This document shows, piece after piece, positions 22,328 to 30,234 of a stretch of 38,133 bases of DNA. The first letter of the stretch is position 1; the number at the start of each line of letters is the position of its first letter. Where the stretch lies: assembly GCA_027365735.1 (NCBI GenBank), contig DAHXLY010000012.1, positions 1-38,133 of the forward strand. The letters run 5' to 3'. Below the pieces are notes generated by a model. It was not told where the DNA came from, did not search any database, and saw only the letters and a program-made list of their open reading frames with translations. Source of the DNA: Microcaldota archaeon (lineage in GTDB: Archaea > Micrarchaeota > Micrarchaeia > Micrarchaeales > Micrarchaeaceae). The translations under genes and the position numbers were made by a program.

Positions 22328-23019
22328 TCCTTCTCCTTCTTCTCGGCAGGCCTGAGGTACTCCTCCTTGACTTCGACGGCCTTGATGTTCTTCAGGTTCA
22401 TGAAGATCGAGGCGATTGTCGTGGCCCTGCCAACGAAATAGTCGGCGTTCTTTGCGACCGCGTTGTTGAAGAACATCTCGACCTTGTCGCTGTTGACGCT
22501 TGCGGTTGTTGGCTTGACGTTGTAGCTGTCGGATATTGCCTCAACCTTGTCCTTGTCGGCGGTCAGTTGTTTGACCACCTTAACTTCGTAGGTGACATCC
22601 TTCCCTGCGTATGGATGGTTTGCATCAACCACGACTCTGCCTGAACTTACGCTCTTGACCACCGCGGTCATGTCGTCAAGGTTTATCTGCATCCCAGGAT
22701 ATGGGTCTATCTCCCTTTCCCTGAAGTCCGATAGTGGCATAACCCTGACCATCTCCTCGTTCCTTTCGCCGAACGCCTCTTGTGGTTTGAGGGTGAACTT
22801 CTTGGACTCGTTTGCGCTCATGCCCCTGAGCTCGCGGTCGAGGCCCTTTATGGTCGTTCCTGCCCCCACAATCACGAGAGCGGGCCCGTACTTCATCTTG
22901 TCGTTGAATATCTTGTTCTCCTTAGCGACCTTCTCCTGCGTCGTGGCTATTATAGCGCTGCCGTTCGCATCCCATACCGTGTAGTCCACCTGCAGGAAGT
23001 CTCCCTCTTTGAAAGCCAT
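22324..23019 (-). CDS. FKBP-type peptidyl-prolyl isomerase (SlyD-like)
   Basis: 231 aa. FKBP domain with VDYTVWDANG, GPALVIVGAGTTIKGLDRELRGMSANE and KKFTLKPQEAFGERN; the inserted chaperone flap (IF domain) follows with VVVDANHPYAGKDVTYEVKVV. This is the long archaeal form with an extra ~80-residue C-terminal domain. It catalyses proline isomerisation and acts as a folding chaperone in the cytoplasm. A TATA element TAATATATC lies about 30 nt before the ATG. Confidence 0.9.
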   Translation of the reverse strand: MAFKEGDFLQVDYTVWDANGSAIIATTQEKVAKENKIFNDKMKYGPALVIVGAGTTIKGLDRELRGMSANESKKFTLKPQEAFGERNEEMVRVMPLSDFREREIDPYPGMQINLDDMTAVVKSVSSGRVVVDANHPYAGKDVTYEVKVVKQLTADKDKVEAISDSYNVKPTTASVNSDKVEMFFNNAVAKNADYFVGRATTIASIFMNLKNIKAVEVKEEYLRPAEKKEKE

Positions 23020-23141
23020 AAGATTACCTTTGTCGTTTATATTGATATATTACAGTCCTTTGAGGATCAGTAACGTCAGAGTTATTAGTTTACATAGCTA
23101 TAAAAATCTTTCAAAAGAAATTCTATCGCTTATCCTGAGTG

Positions 23142-23744
23142 ATGCAAATGGCGGGCGGGCAGATAAATTGGAAGGGACTCATTGCGGGGCTCATACTAGC
23201 CTCCGCCATACTGCTGTCCTACGCCTCGTTTGGCAACAACAATATAACGTCAACCAATTCGACGACCACCCTGAAGAATGTGGCCACCTATTTCGTAGGA
23301 GGGACAGCCAACGGGATGGTGGCAGGCTACTCGCCGTCGCTTTCGGTCGTGGCAAAGAACCTCAACCAGAGCGCGATAGTATCCAACGTCCTCAGCATGC
23401 TCGAGGCCAACGGCTCGGTGAGCAACTTCGTCGGCTCGAACAGAAGCTACCAGGTGCTGATGGGCAACATGAACGCCTTCTCGCTGCAGCAGATACTGTA
23501 CAGGAAAGCCAATCCAAACTACACAACGGTAAACGCGTCCGCCTACCTGCTGCTCCCGCCAAGCATATCGCTGGTGTTCTACAAGAACAACCAGACGGTA
23601 ATCGTCTATCTTGTACAAAGAAACTTCACGGTGCAGCTCACGCCGGTGAGGGCGGTCGGGGCGAATGTTCCGGTGGTGGTACACGCGCTGGTGACCGACA
23701 ACGGCACGGTCTACAACAACCAGTTAACGGTCAAATCGGCGTGA
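23142..23744 (+). CDS. Hypothetical secreted or membrane-anchored protein
   Basis: 200 aa from ATG 23142; GTG 23139 also possible. An N-terminal hydrophobic segment (WKGLIAGLILASAILLSYASF, about 10-30) would act as signal anchor. The rest is extracellular in character: many Asn-X-Ser/Thr sites, NNNITSTNSTTTL, YLLLPPSISLVFY and a beta-rich C-terminal half. No family recognised. A TATA box CTATAAAAAT at 23098-23107 precedes it. gltX follows after 6 nt, so the two share a transcript. Confidence 0.65.
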   Translation: MQMAGGQINWKGLIAGLILASAILLSYASFGNNNITSTNSTTTLKNVATYFVGGTANGMVAGYSPSLSVVAKNLNQSAIVSNVLSMLEANGSVSNFVGSNRSYQVLMGNMNAFSLQQILYRKANPNYTTVNASAYLLLPPSISLVFYKNNQTVIVYLVQRNFTVQLTPVRAVGANVPVVVHALVTDNGTVYNNQLTVKSA

Positions 23745-23750
23745 TGAACA

Positions 23751-25469
23751 ATGCCAACCGATGATAAGCTAAGGCAGCTGATAATGAAATTCGCCGTCAA
23801 GAACGCGGTCGATTTCGGGAAGGCGGACATAGGAAGCGTCATAGGAAAGGTCATTCCCTCCGCGAAGGGGATACCGATAGACGAGATAAAATCGCAGGTA
23901 AAGGAGGTGGTCGGCGAAGTAAACAGGATGGGAAGGGCCGACCTTGAGGCAGAGTACGAAAAGCACAGGGACGAGTTCGAAAAGAAAGCCGCGGAAACGG
24001 TCAAGAGGACCGAGAAGCCCAATATGGTCCTTGATGGCGCGTTTGAGGGAGACTTCGCAACCAGATGGCCTCCCGAACCGAGCGGTTATCAGCACATCGG
24101 CCACGCAAAGCCGATATTCCTTGAGGATGAGTTCAGGAAGATATACAAGGGAAAGTTCTTCCTCTATTTCGACGACACAAACCCCGAAAAGGAAAAGCAG
24201 GAGTACGTCGATGCAGACAAAGCCGACCTACAATGGCTCGGCATAAAGTTCGACAAGGAGTACTACGCGAGCGATAACATGGAAAAGATATATGAGTGCG
24301 CCAAGAGGCTGATCGAAAAAGGGAATGCATACGTCTGCATGTGTGACCAAGAAACTATGAAAAGGAACCGCAATTCGATGGAGGAGTGCGACCACAGAAA
24401 GAGGGCGCCGAAGGAAAACCTCGAGGAATTCAACAAGATGCTTGCGGGGGATTATCAGGAGGGCGGAGCGATACTCAGGTTCAAGGGGGATATGAAGTCC
24501 CAGAATACGGTGATGCGCGACCCGACAATCGCAAGGATCAAAACGGATCGGCACTACAGGCAGGGCACGAAGTACAAGGTCTGGCCCACTTACGACCTGG
24601 CCGCTCCGATAAACGATTCGATGCAGGGAGTTACCGATGTGCTTAGGAGCAAGGAGTACGAACTGCGTGACGAGCTCAACAAGAAGATACTCCACCTCCT
24701 CGGGCTGAGGACACCGAGGATCCACCAGTTCGCGAGGCTCAACATCATAGGAAACACGACCCACAAGCGCGAGATAAGGGAGCTCGTCGCGAGCGGGGCG
24801 ATAAGCGGATGGGACGACCCGCGGCTGATGACGTTCAAGGGGCTGAAGAGGCGCGGGATAATGCCAGCTGCAATCAGGGAGTTTGCGCTCCGCGCAGGAA
24901 TGACAAAGACGGACAGCGAGCTTCCGCTCGAATCCCTTCTGGCCGAGAACAAGAAGATCATCGACCCTACTGCAAAGCACCTCTTTTTCGTAAGCAATCC
25001 CGTGGCAGTTAAGGTAGATGTGGATGAGGCGAAGGAGGTGAGGCTGAAACTGCATCCCTCAGGCGATCACGGGCACAGGGAGTATGTAATCGGCGGTGCA
25101 TTCTACATAAGCGGCGAGGATGCGAAGGGTCTGAAGAAGGGCACTGTGTTGAGGCTAAAGGACACGCTCGACATAAAAGTTCTGAGCAAGGGCAAGACCA
25201 TAACGGCCGAGAAGGGTGATGGAGAAAAGGCCTCGAAGATAGTGCAGTGGGTCGCGGAAGGCAACTACGTGAAGTGTTCGGTGCTCATTCCCGGCCAGCT
25301 CATGGATGACAGGGACAACTTCAACCCGAACAGCCTTGAGACTGTAGAGGGTTATGTAGAAAAATACGCCGAACAGCTGAAGGAGCACGAGGTCGTGCAG
25401 TTCGAAAGATTCGGGTATTGCATACTCGATGACAAGAGGAAGATGCAGTTCATCTTTATATCGAAATGA
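23751..25469 (+). CDS. gltX: Glutamyl-tRNA synthetase (archaeal type)
   Basis: 572 aa. The archaeal/GlnRS-like form: an N-terminal helical extension of ~100 residues, HIGH motif HIGH at 115-118 in PEPSGYQHIGHAKP, LYFDDTNPEKE, and YDLAAPINDSMQGVTDVLRSKEY. The domain after it contains GAISGWDDPRLMTFKGLKRRGIMP. The KMSKS loop reads TTHKRE, with His338 at the Ser position. A C-terminal anticodon-binding beta domain follows. It charges tRNA-Glu and, in most archaea, tRNA-Gln for later amidation. Confidence 0.94.
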   Translation: MPTDDKLRQLIMKFAVKNAVDFGKADIGSVIGKVIPSAKGIPIDEIKSQVKEVVGEVNRMGRADLEAEYEKHRDEFEKKAAETVKRTEKPNMVLDGAFEGDFATRWPPEPSGYQHIGHAKPIFLEDEFRKIYKGKFFLYFDDTNPEKEKQEYVDADKADLQWLGIKFDKEYYASDNMEKIYECAKRLIEKGNAYVCMCDQETMKRNRNSMEECDHRKRAPKENLEEFNKMLAGDYQEGGAILRFKGDMKSQNTVMRDPTIARIKTDRHYRQGTKYKVWPTYDLAAPINDSMQGVTDVLRSKEYELRDELNKKILHLLGLRTPRIHQFARLNIIGNTTHKREIRELVASGAISGWDDPRLMTFKGLKRRGIMPAAIREFALRAGMTKTDSELPLESLLAENKKIIDPTAKHLFFVSNPVAVKVDVDEAKEVRLKLHPSGDHGHREYVIGGAFYISGEDAKGLKKGTVLRLKDTLDIKVLSKGKTITAEKGDGEKASKIVQWVAEGNYVKCSVLIPGQLMDDRDNFNPNSLETVEGYVEKYAEQLKEHEVVQFERFGYCILDDKRKMQFIFISK

Positions 25470-25587
25470 TGGGGATTTTACCTACCATTTTTCAGCGACA
25501 GGATTTTTCCCAAAAAACTTTCGAAGATAAATTCTTTCAGACGTGATGACTGTGAATTAATAGTGTTACTAAATGCCTGGCGGGGCT

Positions 25588-26631
25588 CTAGGCCTGAGCT
25601 ATCTGCTTATAGATCTCTATGCATTTCTTCGCAGTATTATCTAAGGTGAACTGGCGCGCGTATGACGACATATTCGCTCGTCTCTTTTCATTGAATCCTT
25701 TTTTTGCAAGAGACTCGATAACACATGCCATTTCTCTTTCGTCTTTCACTTCGATACAATACTTTCTGGTTTCATATGGCATCTTAGTGTTACTGAATAT
25801 TATAACGGGCACGCCACGAGTTTGCGCTTCCAAAACTGAAAGACCGAAGCCTTCATCGGGGCGCGGGGAAACATAGATGTCAAAACCATCAAATGTCTCA
25901 ACCAATTTAGCATCGGGTATGTATCCTTTGAATGTTATACGACTGTCTCCCTCTGCAAGCCTTTTCATAGAATCAGCTTCAACGCCAGGACGCCCGCATA
26001 TCTGGAATGAAACGCTCTTCTGCTTAACTAGCTTAGCTGCGCGAATGAAGCGATCAACACACGAAACCTCATTCAATGCACCGAGCGTTCCGACTACAAA
26101 CTGTTTATTTTTTACCCGTCTGGGAACCTTTGAGGAGAACTTATTTTCTATGCCGTGGTTCACCACTATCACTTTGTCGGCATCCATCCCCAACTCTATA
26201 AGCTCCCTTTTCCTGCTTTCAGAAGAGGGTAGCAGATAATCAGAGGAGAACATTTGATATCGCCTCAGCTTCCTCATTACGTACAGCATCGAAAGGTTTG
26301 AAGGCGCCTGTGGTATATCATGGACCGTAGTTACGACCTTTGCTGCGCCCCGCCTTATCGGTAGAAACTCTATTGGCTCGACAGTGTGAATTATATCGTA
26401 TTTTGAAAAGTCAGTAGTGGCCAGTTGGAACATCCCCTGCAGCACGCTCTGCGCCCCTGGAACGCGGGAGCCAAGCTCTACCTTGTCAATTGTGATCCCC
26501 GAGGATGCGGGCACCGTGCTGAAGTAGCTCCAAAGTCCCTGCGCATACCGCGCGACACCCTCGCCTTGTTCTTTCACAAGTTTAAATCCAGAAACCAGAA
26601 AGGCGACCCTAACCATGTCCGAATCCTTCAT
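25588..26631 (-). CDS. Glycosyltransferase family 4-like protein
   Basis: 347 aa from ATG 26631; ATG 26616 (MVRVAFLVSGFKL) is also plausible. GT-B fold: N-terminal domain with VVTTVHDIPQAPS and LLPSSESRKRELIELGM, C-terminal domain with VGTLGALNEVSCVDRFIRAA and the nucleotide-sugar site SPRPDEGFGLSVLEAQTRGVPVI (the conserved E-x7-E region). Probably transfers a sugar from an activated donor to a surface glycan, lipid or protein. The neighbour at 26684 is a methyltransferase-like gene sharing the promoter. Confidence 0.85.
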   Translation of the reverse strand: MKDSDMVRVAFLVSGFKLVKEQGEGVARYAQGLWSYFSTVPASSGITIDKVELGSRVPGAQSVLQGMFQLATTDFSKYDIIHTVEPIEFLPIRRGAAKVVTTVHDIPQAPSNLSMLYVMRKLRRYQMFSSDYLLPSSESRKRELIELGMDADKVIVVNHGIENKFSSKVPRRVKNKQFVVGTLGALNEVSCVDRFIRAAKLVKQKSVSFQICGRPGVEADSMKRLAEGDSRITFKGYIPDAKLVETFDGFDIYVSPRPDEGFGLSVLEAQTRGVPVIIFSNTKMPYETRKYCIEVKDEREMACVIESLAKKGFNEKRRANMSSYARQFTLDNTAKKCIEIYKQIAQA

Positions 26632-26654
26632 AATAAATCATTTAAAACCTCACT

Positions 26655-26660
26655 TTTAAA
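26655..26660. promoter_or_regulatory. Shared palindromic TATA element (glycosyltransferase / methyltransferase-like)
   Basis: TTTAAA has its centre at 26657.5. The GTG at 26684 and the ATG at 26631 are each 26.5 nt away. A second TTTAAA at 26641-26646 could alternatively serve ATG 26616. Confidence 0.5.
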
Positions 26661-26683
26661 TAATAAGCGTCCTCGGCGATATA

Positions 26684-27364
26684 GTGGGAATCAGAAGAAG
26701 CGTATGGATATGGTTCTGTGAGCACGTGCTCTACTACCCTGTCATGATAAATCACGCGGTTCTTCACAGGAACTATACGTTGGGACAGAAGGAACTGCGC
26801 TACCTAGTCATGCCGCAAAGTTTTTACCCAAATCTCGGAGAAAGGGCGGTTGAAATACCCTACGCGCTTGAATTCCTGCGCGCGAACCAGAAGAAAAAGG
26901 TACTTGAAGTTGGGAACGTGATGCAGGGCTACACGCAGATAGATGTGAAAAACCACAAAGTCATAGACAAGTACGAGAAGGGAAAAAATGTAACCAACAC
27001 AGATATTATAGGCCTCAAGGATGTTAAAAAGTACGATGTCGTTCTTTCGATATCAACAATGGAGCACGTTGGATACGACGAACCGAAAAAGGAGCGCGGC
27101 AAAACGACCTCGGCGATGATAAAGATGGCCAAGGCGCTGAAACCAGGGGGGATTATGCTGATAACAGTCCCACTCGGATACAATCCGGAGATAGATGATG
27201 TAGTAAAGAAAAATAAGATCAAATTTTATGAGATGCACTTCATGAAACGGGTTTCTGCCCTAAACAGCTGGGCTGAGACGACATTGGAGGACGCACTGGG
27301 AAGACAGTATGGCGTGCGCTGGCCTGCGGCGTGTGCTGTTGCATTCCTTATATACAGGGCATGA
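26684..27364 (+). CDS. SAM-dependent methyltransferase-like protein
   Basis: 226 aa from GTG 26684. The core has a Rossmann pattern KKVLEVGNVMQGY (motif I, altered from the usual GxGxG), YDVVLSISTMEHVGYDEP and ALKPGGIMLITVPLG, typical of class I methyltransferases acting in glycan or cofactor pathways. The first ~70 residues are aromatic and hydrophobic (WIWFCEHVLYYP) and may associate with membrane. It is divergent from the glycosyltransferase, which suggests surface glycan modification. The substrate is unknown. Confidence 0.7.
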   Translation: MGIRRSVWIWFCEHVLYYPVMINHAVLHRNYTLGQKELRYLVMPQSFYPNLGERAVEIPYALEFLRANQKKKVLEVGNVMQGYTQIDVKNHKVIDKYEKGKNVTNTDIIGLKDVKKYDVVLSISTMEHVGYDEPKKERGKTTSAMIKMAKALKPGGIMLITVPLGYNPEIDDVVKKNKIKFYEMHFMKRVSALNSWAETTLEDALGRQYGVRWPAACAVAFLIYRA

Positions 27365-27452
27365 ACAGGAATAAAGGGATAGCTATTTATCATCGTAAAA
27401 GATAACATAGGTAGAGTTTGAGCGCGCGTACCCTGAAGGGCCATGCAAGTAG

Positions 27453-28292
27453 TCAGACTTTTTCTTCTGCGGCGATCGCGCCGGCCAATGCATTGACGCT
27501 GTTATTCTGGACGTACTTGCCGTACGCGCCGAGCAACGTTTGTGCCATGTCGATCCTCCCGACCTTCAGCAGCGCGAGGGAGATGTAATAGAACGCGTTT
27601 ATTGACATGAATCCCTTCTTCGTCATCTCTAGCGCCCTTGAAGCGGCGATATCGTACTTGCCCAGCTCCATGTTGTAGAGCATGTCGGCGTACTTCAGCA
27701 GCAAAGGGCTCTCCAGCTGTGAGAGTTGCTCCACCGCCCTCTTCGCGGTTCTAAGGTTCCCGAGCTTGACGCTCGCCATGAACAGCACGAACGGCAGCAA
27801 CGGATTCTTCTGGTCTTCGGCCATATTTTTCTGGCAGACCACTGCTGTCTTGAAAAGCAGCCGCCTTGCCTTCGATGCGAAATCGCTTGCGGCAGACCTG
27901 TGCGTGGCGTTTTCCTCCATGAATCCCTTGCGGTCGTACCTTATCTGCGACACCTCGTAGTTCGAGGCCTGGATGTGAAGGAGCGCATAATAATAGATGA
28001 ATCCGGGGTCTGCGTAATTCTTCGTCACCTTTTCATATTCGGCAAGCGCCCCCCTTACGTAATTTTGTTGCAGTAGCTTGTTGGTGCTGGCTATTGCTCC
28101 CATAAGCACTGGATCGTTGAGGCTGATGGTGATGAGGCTGGCTTGGTTGGGATTTTCGCAGTGGGAGCAGACCCACAAGTCAGAATCAGAGTAGTTCTCG
28201 TTGCCGCAGTACCCGCACATGATCGCCTTTGCTGAACCGGCGATCTTCATCTGCTCCTGGAGGTGCTTCGGGTATATGACTGGAAAGGCCAT
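27453..28292 (-). CDS. Zinc-ribbon protein with helical (TPR-like) repeats
   Basis: 279 aa. A zinc ribbon near the N-terminus has CGYCG (about 26-30) and CSHCE (about 42-46). Residues 60-270 are helical, with repeat-like units such as NYVRGALAEYEKV, GNLRTAKRAVEQLSQL and GRIDMAQTLLGAYGKYV, resembling TPR pairs. It is probably a scaffold for protein or RNA contacts. No exact family recognised. ATG 28292 is supported by the palindromic TATA at 28319-28328, about 31 nt away. Confidence 0.7.
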   Translation of the reverse strand: MAFPVIYPKHLQEQMKIAGSAKAIMCGYCGNENYSDSDLWVCSHCENPNQASLITISLNDPVLMGAIASTNKLLQQNYVRGALAEYEKVTKNYADPGFIYYYALLHIQASNYEVSQIRYDRKGFMEENATHRSAASDFASKARRLLFKTAVVCQKNMAEDQKNPLLPFVLFMASVKLGNLRTAKRAVEQLSQLESPLLLKYADMLYNMELGKYDIAASRALEMTKKGFMSINAFYYISLALLKVGRIDMAQTLLGAYGKYVQNNSVNALAGAIAAEEKV

Positions 28293-28318
28293 CCTATCGG
28301 GTTGTTATCTTAGTGCAA

Positions 28319-28328
28319 ATTTATAAAT
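28319..28328. promoter_or_regulatory. Shared palindromic TATA element (zinc-ribbon protein / methyltransferase)
   Basis: ATTTATAAAT is a perfect palindrome centred at 28323.5. It lies 28.5 nt from ATG 28352 on the plus strand and 31.5 nt from ATG 28292 on the minus strand, so one element could serve both genes with leaders of only a few nt. Confidence 0.55.
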
Positions 28329-28351
28329 ATGAGTTTAGGGTAAGGCAACTC

Positions 28352-28981
28352 ATGGTCACAGTACCAAAACCCTCATCTACCTATGCGTCTGACACAAGGG
28401 CATGGTACGATCAGAGGTCAGAACAGTGGGCAAGAAAACACAATCCGGACATCTACTGGAAGGAGCTCCGCAACGAGTTCGAGCAACTCATCGGTCCAAA
28501 CAAGAGGATACTGGATGTCGGCTGCGGCACTGGAAGAGACTCCTTCCATTTCGTGAACGACGGATACAGAGTGGTGGGGATAGATTTCTCCAAAGGAATG
28601 CTGGAGGAAGCAAGGAAATATGTTCCGAAGGCAGATTTATTTGAGATGGACATGCTTTGCATCACCCTTCCGATCGCCAGCTTTGATGGAGTTTGGTGCT
28701 GTGCCAGCCTTCTCCATGTGAAAAAGTCCGAGGCAAGGGACGTTGTCCTGGAAATGAAAAGGGCGCTGAAAAGGGATGGAATAATATGTGTCGTCGTAAA
28801 GGAAGGCGAGGGAGAGAAGTTCGGGCCCGAAAAGGATGGGTCTGAAAGATTTTTCTCGTACTACACGCAAGACACATTGCGCTCGCTTTTGGAAGGCAAC
28901 GGATTCAAGACCATACGAGCCAGAATAATCGCCCCAAACCCAAACTATCGCTGGGTTTGCCTGATAGCCCAGAAACTTTAG
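28352..28981 (+). CDS. Class I SAM-dependent methyltransferase
   Basis: 209 aa from ATG 28352; an upstream in-frame start at 28313 is rejected because it precedes the TATA element. Motif I RILDVGCGTGRDSFHF, motif II VVGIDFSKGMLEEARKY, FDGVWCCASLLHVKKSEA and ALKRDGIICVVVKEGEGE are classic. The sequence resembles small-molecule (UbiE/BioC/Tam-like) methyltransferases. The substrate cannot be predicted. Confidence 0.85.
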   Translation: MVTVPKPSSTYASDTRAWYDQRSEQWARKHNPDIYWKELRNEFEQLIGPNKRILDVGCGTGRDSFHFVNDGYRVVGIDFSKGMLEEARKYVPKADLFEMDMLCITLPIASFDGVWCCASLLHVKKSEARDVVLEMKRALKRDGIICVVVKEGEGEKFGPEKDGSERFFSYYTQDTLRSLLEGNGFKTIRARIIAPNPNYRWVCLIAQKL

Positions 28982-28984
28982 GCA

Positions 28985-29650
28985 TTATTTCTTACGAAGG
29001 ACGGCAAAAAGGTGTGCGCTGTCGTACGGCTCGAGGCTCATCGTCTCCATGACCTCGAATGTGTCTTCGAGCTTCTTCAGCTCGTCCTTGAATACCTCCC
29101 TGGGGTCCCTGGATATGTCGACGCTCTGCGACTTGATCACGAAATATGCGTATCCCCCCTTCTTGAGGAACTGCGAGTTCTTCTTGAGAATCTCGGCCTG
29201 CTCCCTGGCCGATACATCCTGGTAGATCACATCGCACTTCTCGACTATGTCCTTGTACTTGCCGGTGTCGTGCGCGTCCGCGAGTATGGGGAGCATGTTC
29301 TCCCGCCTCTTGCACAATTCGATCAGGTCGCGCATGCTTCGCTCTGACAGCTCCACGCAATACACACGGCCTTCTTTCCCGACTATGTCGCTCACATGGC
29401 TCGGGGTGGTGCCGTTCGCCGCACCGAGGTACAGCACGGCACATCCTTCCTTTATCGCCATGTTCTTGAGGCCGTTCTTGATCGCAGCGCTCAGCTTGCT
29501 TCTGTATGGGGTCCACGACCTCAGCTCCATCGACCCCTCCTTGACGAGGTCTTCTGCATATACCCTCCTTCCCTTGTCGAGGTTGACGGTCATCAGTCGC
29601 CCACCTATGGCGTAGACTCCATCGAAAACTTTCTCCGCTCTGGTCTTCAT
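28985..29650 (-). CDS. flpA: Fibrillarin-like rRNA/tRNA 2'-O-methyltransferase
   Basis: 221 aa from ATG 29650 (GGTG site 8 nt upstream; ATG 29665 also in frame). Family pattern: SMELRSWTPYRSKLSAAI, motif I AVLYLGAANGTTPSHVSDIV, VYCVELSERSMRDLIEL, CDVIYQDVSAREQAEIL and YAYFVIKSQSVDIS with the catalytic Lys. It is the catalytic subunit of archaeal box C/D RNPs with L7Ae and Nop5, guided by C/D sRNAs. Nop5, its usual neighbour, is not in this window. A TATA element near 29712-29722 overlaps the end of the upstream gene. Confidence 0.93.
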   Translation of the reverse strand: MKTRAEKVFDGVYAIGGRLMTVNLDKGRRVYAEDLVKEGSMELRSWTPYRSKLSAAIKNGLKNMAIKEGCAVLYLGAANGTTPSHVSDIVGKEGRVYCVELSERSMRDLIELCKRRENMLPILADAHDTGKYKDIVEKCDVIYQDVSAREQAEILKKNSQFLKKGGYAYFVIKSQSVDISRDPREVFKDELKKLEDTFEVMETMSLEPYDSAHLFAVLRKK

Positions 29651-29718
29651 TCGCGCACCATGCATAGAACTAGCTACCCTTACGGGCGCTCCTGCGTTTC
29701 TATTTCGTGTCCCTTATT

Positions 29719-30138
29719 TTATATGTTTGCCTTCGCGTAGTCAAGCAATCTCCTCACTACCTCGTGCTTCGATAAGGTGCTCTCATACTCCGTCGCCCCG
29801 ACCCTGTCGGTCTGTTCGGCGTCGTCATACTCCTGAAGGCTTTCTTCCATGTCCATCTCCGCGCTCTCGGTCGGCATGTCTACGAGCTCGTACTGCATCT
29901 CGTCCGGTAGCCGCGCGTGGGTCGCCAAGAACTCTATGGACGCGCCCTTCGGCGCTTCCTGCTTCCTGTGCTTCATGAAGAGGGCCTTCAAGACCTTCTC
30001 TGTTGCCTTTCGGTAGAGGATTGACGCTGTGATGTACTCGCGTGCATCCTTGTACTTCCGCGCCAGCTCGAAATCTCTAGCTGCGCGCTTAAGGAACTCC
30101 GCACCTTTTTTCATCCTCATGCCATTCCACCCACTCAT
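29719..30138 (-). CDS. HEPN-like helical protein
   Basis: 139 aa from ATG 30138; ATG 30120 or 30114 fits better with a TATA element GTATTTAAAG near 30153-30162. The N-terminal half has the HEPN pattern: FLKRAARDFELARKYKDAREYITASILYRKATEKVLKALF. The RxxxxxH RNase motif is not evident; KALFMKHRK is the nearest basic cluster. No nucleotidyltransferase partner is adjacent, so a toxin-antitoxin role is not supported. The second half is acidic (EMDMEESLQEYDDAEQ). Confidence 0.65.
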   Translation of the reverse strand: MSGWNGMRMKKGAEFLKRAARDFELARKYKDAREYITASILYRKATEKVLKALFMKHRKQEAPKGASIEFLATHARLPDEMQYELVDMPTESAEMDMEESLQEYDDAEQTDRVGATEYESTLSKHEVVRRLLDYAKANI

Positions 30139-30172
30139 ACCTGCGAGCCGGGCTTTAAATACTTTTAGTGCT

Positions 30173-30204
30173 ATTTCATAATTGACTAACTACGATTATG
30201 AAAT
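30173..30204. promoter_or_regulatory. 10-bp inverted repeat upstream of the histidine kinase
   Basis: ATTTCATAAT (30173-30182) and ATTATGAAAT (30195-30204) form a perfect inverted repeat with a 12-bp spacer. It lies between two divergent genes, 10 nt before the TTG and 30 nt before the GTG candidate starts of the kinase. It may be a dimeric-regulator site. Confidence 0.4.
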
Positions 30205-30234
30205 TGTCTAATCTTGTGTTGGTCACGTGGTTGC

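Noticed and set aside
23009-23764. 251-codon plus-strand frame over the 23142-23744 gene
   Set aside because: It lacks a signal anchor, is Gln/Arg/His-rich and is the +1 shadow of the secreted protein gene; it also starts inside FKBP.
24228-25055. Long minus-strand frame (275 codons) opposite gltX
   Set aside because: It is a shadow of the clearly conserved GluRS coding sequence and has a composition expected from the reverse frame.
25543-25600. GTGATGA resembling a box C of a C/D sRNA, with CTGA about 45 nt later
   Set aside because: No C'/D' pair or terminal stem is visible, and the CTGA lies inside the glycosyltransferase coding sequence.
29719-30138. HEPN protein as half of a HEPN-MNT toxin-antitoxin pair
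   Set aside because: No nucleotidyltransferase gene is adjacent and the RxxxxxH motif is not evident.
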